8,724 nt of DNA from Phoenicibacter sp963592435 (GTDB lineage Bacteria; Actinomycetota; Coriobacteriia; Coriobacteriales; Eggerthellaceae), in the NCBI GenBank assembly GCA_963592435.1, contig CAVAWT010000051.1, positions 1 through 8,724 on the forward strand, written 5' to 3'. The position numbers were made by a program, and so were the translations under genes. The first letter of the stretch is position 1. The number at the start of each line of letters is the position of its first letter. The notes under the pieces were generated by a model, which was not told the DNA's origin, did no database searches, and was given only the letters and a program-made list of their open reading frames with translations. This document shows positions 6,101-8,724 of the stretch, piece after piece.

Positions 6101-8722
6101 GTGCCCTTGAGTGTCAAAAGTGACAGAAACATCAGGCAACGCAAATGCACAACAAACTACGATTCCGTAATTATTATCTGACCCTTCCCAATAATCTGCT
6201 GGATTTCCGTTTCCTTGAACTATGACGAATGAGGTCCTTTGAGTTGCATGTGTCGTCCTGAGCCTCCACGCTGTTCCATTGCCACTCTCATCATTTCTTG
6301 TATTGTATTTGAGAGCCTCGTTAGCACCTTCTGGATTTAGCCCCAAACTCGTAAATTTCTGATATCTGGAACCTTCGCCTCCTTTAATATATTGTTGCGA
6401 CGTATTCGTCAACTCAGAGTAGCCAGGTATCCAAAGCTTGTCCTGCGTTGTTCCATTCCCATCCACATGAGCATATTTCTTGGTAACTGTTGCAATGTCG
6501 CTTGTGAATCCAGCACTAAAAGTATTAAAAATTTCTCCATTAACCATCTTTGGTCGCAACTCGCAATTAGCCCAGCCACCCTTGCACTCATTGCTTGAAT
6601 TCATACGATATTTAGTAGGAAGAATGTGAGTCATCTGGAGCGTCAGAACTGTTCCGTCTGAATCATGCTCTCCAACTTGAATTATTCCAAACTCTGCATA
6701 ATCGTTTTTAGAAGTACCGCTTCCGATCTTTGTGTAGAGATGATATTTATCGGTGTTCATGAATTCTCTGTATTCATTGGTGACAGAGCCCTCTGCCGAA
6801 TCCGTCCCCTCACTGATCTCATTTGCGATTGTTTCAATGTCGGCCTTGATCTCAGCTTCAGTTTTTCTTATGTTTGCCTCTTCGCTGTCGTAAGCCTCAT
6901 TTGCGACGTTTGCAGTGTCAGCAGTGTTTCCTGTTGTCACCTTCAAAGAAGGAGCAATCCAATAATCAAATTCAACGGCTTCTGCTTTTCTCCAAGCAAC
7001 GGTGATGGTCATTTCATTCTTCGACACAGTGCTTGTGCCGAACTCCCACCTGCCTTGATCGTTGTCTGCATTCACAACGCAAGCCTCGTTGTCATACCAG
7101 CAATCGCGCACCAAGTCTTCCCTCGACTCTGGGATATGCTCAGTGTAGGTGTCTTGAATAGTCGTACCAATGTGCAAATTTAATTCGTCAAACTTCACAT
7201 TGCAGTTGGTTTCAAACTTGACGACAGCCAAGACGTTTCCTGTGACAGTTGAGGTGGTGTCTTTTGCGACGTAGTTTGCGGCATCCTTACCTTCCAATGT
7301 GAGAATGAATTGGACTTGTTTGTTGTCGCCAGCGTCCTCGGTTTCGTATTCTCCAGTGATTCCACCATCTCCGAGAGTGACCTCATCCCCTTCATAGATT
7401 GCGCCTTCATCCAAGGATACGCTTGTGACTTCGCCCTCGAGCTCAACAGTTTTATCACCTTTTTTGTATACCCTTTCCTTTGCAGTCAAACCTGTTACTT
7501 TTGCTGAAATTTCCTTCTGCGTGATTGTCGCTGTCAATTCTTGGTTGCCTGCTGCTGCAACTGTGTAGTTACCACCATCAGCGCCTCCAAAGGCAACATC
7601 GCTCAAGGTAATTATTTTGTTCTCTCCAACATTTTTGTCTGCAAATTTACCAGCCACACTGGTTATTGTCACAGTGTCTGTCACGCCAGCATCATCAGAA
7701 CAAAGTGTTTCAAGCACCACTTCATCGCCTGCGGTGACGGTGGCAGTGACAGTTGAATCGTAGGTCTTGTCTTCAGCAGAAAGCCCTGCTGTAACATTAA
7801 TTTCTTTTGCTGTTATCGTTGCAGTTGGCATTTGATTGCCAGTGTTCAAAATTTTATAGTTTCCAGCGTCTGCACCACTGAGTGTCAGATCACTTAGTTC
7901 GATCTTTTTGTTTTCTTCAACATTTTTGTCTGCAACATAAGTCCCAGGCACATCCTCGCTCTCAACAACGAATTTTCCTGTTGCAGTTGCAAGTTTCACA
8001 TCATCAGCTGCTTCTGAATCATCTGTGCAAACTTCAGAGAGCACAGCTCCTGATATGTCAACCGTAGCAGCCGTTTTGCCATCGTATTCCTTACCAGTTG
8101 CAGTGACTCCACTTGCAATAGTGATTTCTTTTTGAGTGATCGTTGCTGTTAAGTCATCTTGATTGCCAGTTGCAGCAACAACGTAATTTCCGCCATCGTC
8201 TCCACCAAGAACAAAATCGCTCAGCTGGATTTTCTTGTTCTCACCAACGTTTTTGTCTGCGACAAAGGTGCCCGACTCTGTTGGGCTCTCAACCACAAAT
8301 GTGCCCTTTGCGCTGTCGAGCTCCACAGTGTCAGTCACACCATCATCATTAGTGCAAAGCGTTGCAAACTGAGCTCCAGTGAGCTCAAGATCAGCAGTCG
8401 ATTTTCCATCATAAACTTTACCATCTGCTGTGATTCCACTTGTGACAGTGATTTCTTTTTGAGTGATCGTTGCAGTTGGCATTTGGTTGCCAGTGGTTAA
8501 AATTTTATAGTTTCCAGCGTCTGCACCACTGAGTGTCAGATCACTTAATTCGACCTTTTTGTTTTCTTCAACATTTTTGTCTGCAACATAGGCACCTGCT
8601 TCAGCCTCACTCTCAACAACGAACTTTCCTGTTGCAGTAGCCAAATCAACATCGTCAGCGCTTCCTAAGTCATCCGTGCAGATTTCTGAAAGCACAGCTC
8701 CTGAAATGTCAATTGAGGCAGT
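2..8722 (-). CDS. Giant BspA-like multidomain surface protein (internal fragment, both ends outside window)
   Basis: One minus-strand frame is open across the whole window, giving about 2,907 residues with no start or stop. I translated representative stretches of every domain and the frame never shifts. Domain order by window residue: YDG-type repeats 1-500; InlB-type repeat 501-577; linker 578-674; DUF6273 675-862; InlB repeat 867-941; linker 942-1055; DUF6273 1056-1256; then four LRR cartridges 1257-2847 and a partial fifth cap 2848-2907. BspA-family LRR proteins are secreted or surface-anchored, and some bind host extracellular-matrix proteins. An adhesin role here is inferred from family and architecture only. 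The signal peptide and anchor would lie outside the window. Low-complexity Asp/Thr/Ser/Asn-rich composition fits an extracellular protein. Repeats are coded by similar but non-identical DNA, so most are old, with a few recent copies. Confidence 0.95.
182..367 (-). other. C-terminal cap of LRR cartridge 4
   Basis: This 62-residue cap reads LAEIKLGADFKWVGTDGYLP, APDSAQIDGADGKWYDNG, YTPAELADVTRTETRTYVAV. It is the most diverged cap at its first strand (LAEIKLGADFKW against LEEVTLGKDFxF) but otherwise typical. It leads directly into a further N-cap, so the protein does not end here. Confidence 0.84.
368..1216 (-). repeat. BspA/DUF285 leucine-rich repeats, cartridge 4 (11 repeats)
   Basis: This is the longest run, with eleven 26-residue repeats such as LTSLDVSSFDTSKVTNM followed by MFxxC. 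Repeats 1 and 2 lack the Cys (MFSQRSA, MFNQSTH). Repeat 9 (near 540-610) is divergent: LSTIDLSNMSTKSATSM then MFYEWKN. A perfect inverted repeat, tgtcaaa-a-tttgaca, lies at 493-507 across the Asn-Phe-Asp codons of repeat 10. Confidence 0.95.
1217..1552 (-). other. N-terminal cap of LRR cartridge 4
   Basis: This cap of about 112 residues starts YTIDKSKMTTAIKTL, then NPTTLKFVKGSSEEIADLTC, SEGIQADDSEKIGVF, LTIYVAPMGDDGNPSGT and VMFAPQDSSSFL. The end is altered (NGAARTGALGG) relative to the other caps, just before the LRRs begin at IVCTNLDTS. Confidence 0.75.
1553..1738 (-). other. C-terminal cap of LRR cartridge 3
   Basis: This cap of about 62 residues reads LEEVTLGKDFVFVGTESYLP, APDGEKIAGADGKWYDKT, YTPAELADVTRTEAHTYVAF. 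It is the same module as the caps at 3662-3853, 2612-2803 and 182-367. Its DNA has diverged more than that of caps 1 and 2. Confidence 0.84.
1739..2287 (-). repeat. BspA/DUF285 leucine-rich repeats, cartridge 3 (7 repeats)
   Basis: There are seven repeats of the LTSLDLSxFxTxxVTxM-xxMFxxC type. The middle is asparagine-rich (FNTENVTSM, FNTANVTNM, FNTGKVTNM). Repeat 3 (MFNNCSAS, near 2060) carries one extra residue. A perfect 15-base inverted repeat lies at 2020-2034, at the Asn-Phe-Asp codons. The run begins LTSIDCGNLDTS and ends MFNQCFG before the C-cap. Confidence 0.95.
2288..2611 (-). other. N-terminal cap of LRR cartridge 3
   Basis: This cap of about 108 residues starts DSYSLDKAKMQTEL, then NPTTLKFVKGDDADLTGLTS, EGIQTDASTGKIGVF, LTIWIAPMKDDGTPSGT and VVYAPEDSSYLL. 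It is very similar to cap 1 and to the partial cap 5 at 2-181, so the module is well conserved. Confidence 0.77.
2612..2803 (-). other. C-terminal cap of LRR cartridge 2
   Basis: This 64-residue cap reads LEEVTLGKDFTFVGTDGYLP, APDSAQIAGADGKWYDKT, then YTPADLATVARTEAHTYVAV. It is the same type as the other three caps. At DNA level it is the close twin of the cartridge 1 cap: 107 aligned bases (2718-2824 against 3768-3874) differ at four positions by eye, which suggests a recent copy or gene conversion. Confidence 0.85.
2804..3355 (-). repeat. BspA/DUF285 leucine-rich repeats, cartridge 2 (7 repeats)
   Basis: There are seven repeats. Repeats 1, 2 and 5-7 fit the 26-residue consensus (for example LTSLDFEDFDTSKVTDM, then MFSGC). 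Repeats 3 and 4 (about 3090-3215) are 27 residues and irregular: LTEISGLDKLNVKATTT and LESVDLSSFNEASELTS lose the FDTSxVTxM signature but keep MFxxC. Such irregular repeats could kink the solenoid. This is the least regular of the four runs. Confidence 0.92.
3356..3661 (-). other. N-terminal cap of LRR cartridge 2
   Basis: This cap of about 102 residues starts YVLSKTAFWTAM and carries NQPTTVSFVKGSSSDISG, TTGIQETTSAKIGVF, TTIWVAPMKDDG and VIYAPQDSYGLL. It is the most diverged of the complete N-caps at its start (SKTAFW in place of DKxKM) but keeps the later landmarks. It aligns with the caps at 4622-4954, 2288-2611 and 1217-1552. Confidence 0.75.
3662..3853 (-). other. C-terminal cap of LRR cartridge 1
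   Basis: This 64-residue segment reads LEEVTLGKDFAFVGTDGYLP, then APDSAQIAGADGNWYDT, YTPEALAGVTRTEARTYAAL. This LGKDF...LPxP...GADGxWYD...YTPxxL...TYxA series is the usual closing segment after BspA LRR runs in Gram-positive surface proteins. Its DNA is almost identical to the cap of cartridge 2 over 3768-3874. Confidence 0.85.
3854..4621 (-). repeat. BspA/DUF285 leucine-rich repeats, cartridge 1 (10 repeats)
   Basis: There are ten tandem repeats, nearly all 26 residues, of consensus LTSLDLxNFDTSxVTNM-xxMFxxC-xx. This is the DUF285 / 26-residue bacterial surface repeat (BspA-like, also called PARCEL). Such repeats form an elongated LRR solenoid used in adhesion. Repeat 5 (MFYNSA, near 4245) is one residue short and has lost its Cys. 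Repeats 7 and 8 share an exact 35-base DNA block. The array runs from ISCDNLDTS at the N side to MFNGCSK before the C-cap. Confidence 0.95.
4053..4165 (-). repeat. Exact 35-base direct repeat in adjacent LRRs
   Basis: Positions 4053-4087 and 4131-4165 are identical, 78 bases apart, which is one 26-residue LRR. Both encode LTSLDLKNFDTS. This is the clearest sign of recent unit duplication or slippage in the LRR runs. Confidence 0.9.
4622..4954 (-). other. N-terminal cap of LRR cartridge 1
   Basis: This region of about 111 residues starts SYDLDKTKM and contains NPTTLKFVKGNDADLSGLTS, DGIQADGSAGKVGVF, STIYIAPMNDG and VIYAPKDSSYLL. It then flows into the first LRR. The same series recurs before each of the other LRR runs, so it is a repeated module. 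The IYAPxDSSYLL segment corresponds to the hydrophobic N-capping strand that often precedes BspA LRRs. The preceding part has no name that I know. Confidence 0.75.
4955..5557 (-). other. DUF6273 domain, copy 2
   Basis: This segment of about 201 residues is a good match to DUF6273. It starts YAEFRIINVGEH, continues LTFMATHSLP, GGWASSEMRDLM (family W-xS-xiR-xxL) and KFWLLSYSEV (family FLLS-xxE). Then come EYAEWWLRSASTTSSGYF, the family hallmark WWLRS block, SISENGQTN and LGVNPCFSF (family GvRPaLwL). Domains of this type sit in large secreted proteins of Gram-positive anaerobes and their function is unknown. It leads into the first LRR cartridge. Confidence 0.88.
5558..5899 (-). other. Linker between InlB repeat and DUF6273, copy 2
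   Basis: This 114-residue linker opens STYWISPSYKVTTGNT then SDTAN. A helix-prone stretch with KEAWNVFKSSAEIQADIKTM and AEVAAG follows. It closes with EGSVTSEYKALM and DKYHLYTK. It is about 17 residues longer than copy 1, because of extra residues around EFARDSYVKEAWNVF and before the DUF6273 start. The conserved wording at both ends shows common descent of the two linkers. Confidence 0.62.
5900..6124 (-). repeat. InlB B-type (Listeria-Bacteroides) repeat, copy 2
   Basis: This 75-residue repeat is close to the family consensus: VTFDTQGHGTTPATQTV, then KIEGWYNNAACAVDEE, KKWDFDKDTVTEDVTLYANW. The GWYxxxxC, WDF and LYANW landmarks are all intact. The family occurs in Listeria internalin B and in many surface proteins of gut anaerobes, usually as stalk or binding modules. 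It follows DUF6273 copy 1 with only a few residues between. Confidence 0.92.
6137..6700 (-). other. DUF6273 domain, copy 1 (diverged)
   Basis: This segment of about 188 residues follows the DUF6273 order: an opening YAEFGIIQVGEH (family ieW-VL region), LTLQMTHILP (lLLs region), GGWANCELRP (the family W-xS-xLR helix), KLWIPGYSEL (the family FLLS-eE region) and AWRLRTTHA near the end in place of WWLRSPG. It closes with IVVCCAFAL, matching the family GVRPALWL. DUF6273 has no established biochemical function. Copy 2 fits better, and this copy is assigned largely through it. It carries four cysteines (NEC, NCE, VCC), unusual for the family. Confidence 0.72.
6701..6991 (-). other. Linker between InlB repeat and DUF6273, copy 1
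   Basis: This 97-residue region opens FDYWIAPSLKVTTGNT then ADTAN. A charged, Ala/Glu-rich stretch with AEIKADIETIANEISEG follows, likely helical. It closes with EGSVTNEYREFM and DKYHLYTK. The same landmarks occur in the linker at 5558-5899, so it is a conserved part of the duplicated unit and not a random spacer. I recognise no named domain in it. Confidence 0.6.
6992..7222 (-). repeat. InlB B-type (Listeria-Bacteroides) repeat, copy 1, degenerate
   Basis: This 77-residue segment starts VVKFETNCN and ends ITVAWRK, with a central DCWYDNEAC and GRWEFGTSTV. It follows the InlB B-repeat pattern: VxFxxN at the start, GWYxxxxC in the middle, WDFxxxxV and a final LYAxW. It has drifted: GWY is CWY, and LYANW is ITVAW. 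It contains three cysteines, against one in copy 2. InlB-type repeats are small beta-grasp-like modules of secreted proteins. Recognition depends partly on alignment with the cleaner copy 2. Confidence 0.72.
7223..7507 (-). repeat. Degenerate YDG-like repeat 5
   Basis: This 95-residue segment starts SAKVTGLTAKERVYKK, so the YDG motif is replaced by YKK. It ends with LEGKDAANYVAKD and TVTGNV, recognisable relatives of the SGADAGNYKI and closing strands of the other repeats. The conserved Cys of the other four repeats is missing. It sits at the junction with the first InlB-type repeat and may be the array's terminal, diverged unit. The assignment rests on position and residual motifs. Confidence 0.6.
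7508..7798 (-). repeat. YDG-type Ig-like repeat 4 (type B, shortened)
   Basis: This repeat has 97 residues, beginning NVTAGLSAEDKTYDST, so the YDG motif has become YDS. It keeps LCSDD, the SVAGKFADKNVGENK region, FGGADGGNYTV, GNQELTATIT and QKEI. Compared with repeats 2 and 3 it lacks about 12 residues between GKF and ADKNV (the VVES...TYV segment). This would remove one predicted beta-strand and turn. Otherwise it groups with repeat 2. Confidence 0.83.
7799..8122 (-). repeat. YDG-type Ig-like repeat 3 (type A)
   Basis: This is a complete repeat of 108 residues opening with TIASGVTATGKEYDGK. It then runs through VCTDD, GKFVVES, YVADKNVEENKK, LSGADAGNYKI, NTGNQMP and ITAKEI. It is the near twin of repeat 1. 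Over the 125 bases at 7815-7939 compared with 8466-8590 I count five differences by eye. Repeats 2 and 3 together span 651 bases (217 codons), which looks like the unit of a pairwise duplication. Confidence 0.88.
7815..8590 (-). repeat. Near-identical 125-base pair in YDG repeats 1 and 3
   Basis: Positions 7815-7939 and 8466-8590 differ at five positions by eye and lie exactly 651 bases apart. The intervening repeat 2 is much more different in the same region. The unit of duplication was therefore a pair of YDG repeats, not a single repeat. Confidence 0.85.
8123..8449 (-). repeat. YDG-type Ig-like repeat 2 (type B)
   Basis: This is a complete repeat of 109 residues. It starts with TVTSGITADGKVYDGK, which contains the diagnostic YDG triplet, then LCTNDD, GTFVVES, FVADKNVGENKK, LGGDDGGNYVV, ATGNQ and ITQKEI. 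The lysine/threonine-rich ITQKEI or ITAKEI string closes each repeat and leads straight into the next, as in tandem Ig-like arrays. The GGxDGGNY and VGENK wording is shared with repeat 4 rather than with repeats 1 and 3. Confidence 0.88.
8450..8722 (-). repeat. YDG-type Ig-like repeat 1 (partial, type A)
   Basis: This is the first repeat in the window and its N-terminal part, including the YDG motif, is cut off. Visible landmarks in order are a Cys in ICTDD, GKFVVES, YVADKNVEENK, LSDLTLSGADAGNYKI, GNQMPTATIT and the closing QKEI. These match the YDG domain, an Ig-like beta-sandwich module common in bacterial surface proteins, usually as stalk or spacer repeats. Its DNA is nearly the same as repeat 3, which lies 651 bases away, but clearly differs from repeat 2. 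Confidence 0.85.
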
Positions 8723-8724
8723 CG

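Larger units (their letters stand above)
4955..7222 (-). repeat. Tandem duplication of the InlB-linker-DUF6273 unit
   Basis: Two consecutive units, 7222-6137 and 6124-4955, have the same three-part order. Shared landmarks include the YWI-PS motif, KVTTGNT, EGSV, DKYHLYTK, YAEF and GGWA. Protein similarity is clear but DNA similarity is modest, so the duplication is older than the YDG and C-cap copies. The first unit is the more degenerate in both its InlB and DUF6273 parts. Confidence 0.8.

Noticed and set aside
6665..7183. Plus-strand ORF of 172 codons with a hydrophobic-looking start
   Set aside because: It lies antisense to the InlB/linker/DUF6273 region, whose minus-strand reading is clearly coding on both sides. 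It has no recognisable domain, and no neighbouring plus-strand gene supports it.
1516..7458. Minus-strand ORFs of 60-87 codons (for example at 7195-7458 and 5710-5946)
   Set aside because: All are in the frame offset by one base from the giant reading frame and overlap well-identified domains, so they are shadows.
2..8722. Possible eukaryotic origin, such as Trichomonas BspA-like proteins
   Set aside because: The company of DUF6273, InlB-type and YDG repeats points to bacterial surface proteins. The LRRs alone would not exclude a eukaryote, but the full set does not fit.
2..8722. Promoters, terminators, tRNAs or an internal gene boundary
   Set aside because: The coding frame is continuous, with no gap or in-frame stop. 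Inverted repeats in it coincide with LRR codons and lack a following T-run of the kind expected for a terminator.

Overview
The whole window is the inside of one giant protein-coding gene on the minus strand. Reading the minus strand in the frame whose codons start at plus position 2 (codons 2-4, 5-7 ... 8720-8722), I found no stop codon in about 2,907 codons. Neither the start nor the stop of the gene is present, so there is no signal peptide, promoter, ribosome binding site, cell-wall anchor or terminator to describe. The protein must exceed 300 kDa. Short ORFs in the other five frames are shadows of this gene, and there is no intergenic DNA.

The protein is a mosaic surface adhesin of the BspA-like type. 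In translation order (high to low coordinates) it has: (1) five YDG-type Ig-like repeats, 8722-7223, four clear and one degenerate, in an A-B-A-B pattern; (2) a two-fold duplication of a composite unit made of an InlB B-type (Listeria-Bacteroides) repeat, a partly helical linker and a DUF6273 domain, 7222-6137 and 6124-4955; (3) four complete leucine-rich-repeat cartridges, 4954-182, each made of an N-terminal cap, a run of 26-residue BspA/DUF285 (PARCEL-type) repeats (10, 7, 7 and 11 repeats) and a C-terminal cap; and (4) the start of a fifth N-terminal cap, 181-2, cut by the window edge.

The organism is probably a bacterium, most likely a gut, rumen or oral anaerobe. Combinations of YDG, InlB-type, DUF6273 and BspA repeats are typical of large surface proteins of Bacillota and Coriobacteriia. 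I cannot fix the taxon. GC looks to be in the mid-40s percent by eye. Trp is TGG and there are no in-frame TGA codons, so nothing suggests a recoded genetic code.

The most interesting signal is how the gene has grown. Nested duplication is visible at several scales: 78-base LRR units (one adjacent pair shares an exact 35-base block), a 651-base YDG pair, a roughly 1.1-kb InlB/DUF6273 unit, and LRR cartridges with a 1.05-1.4 kb period. A 107-base stretch of two C-caps is still about 96% identical. Small palindromes at the Asn-Phe-Asp codons of the LRRs match the known PARCEL repeat signature.
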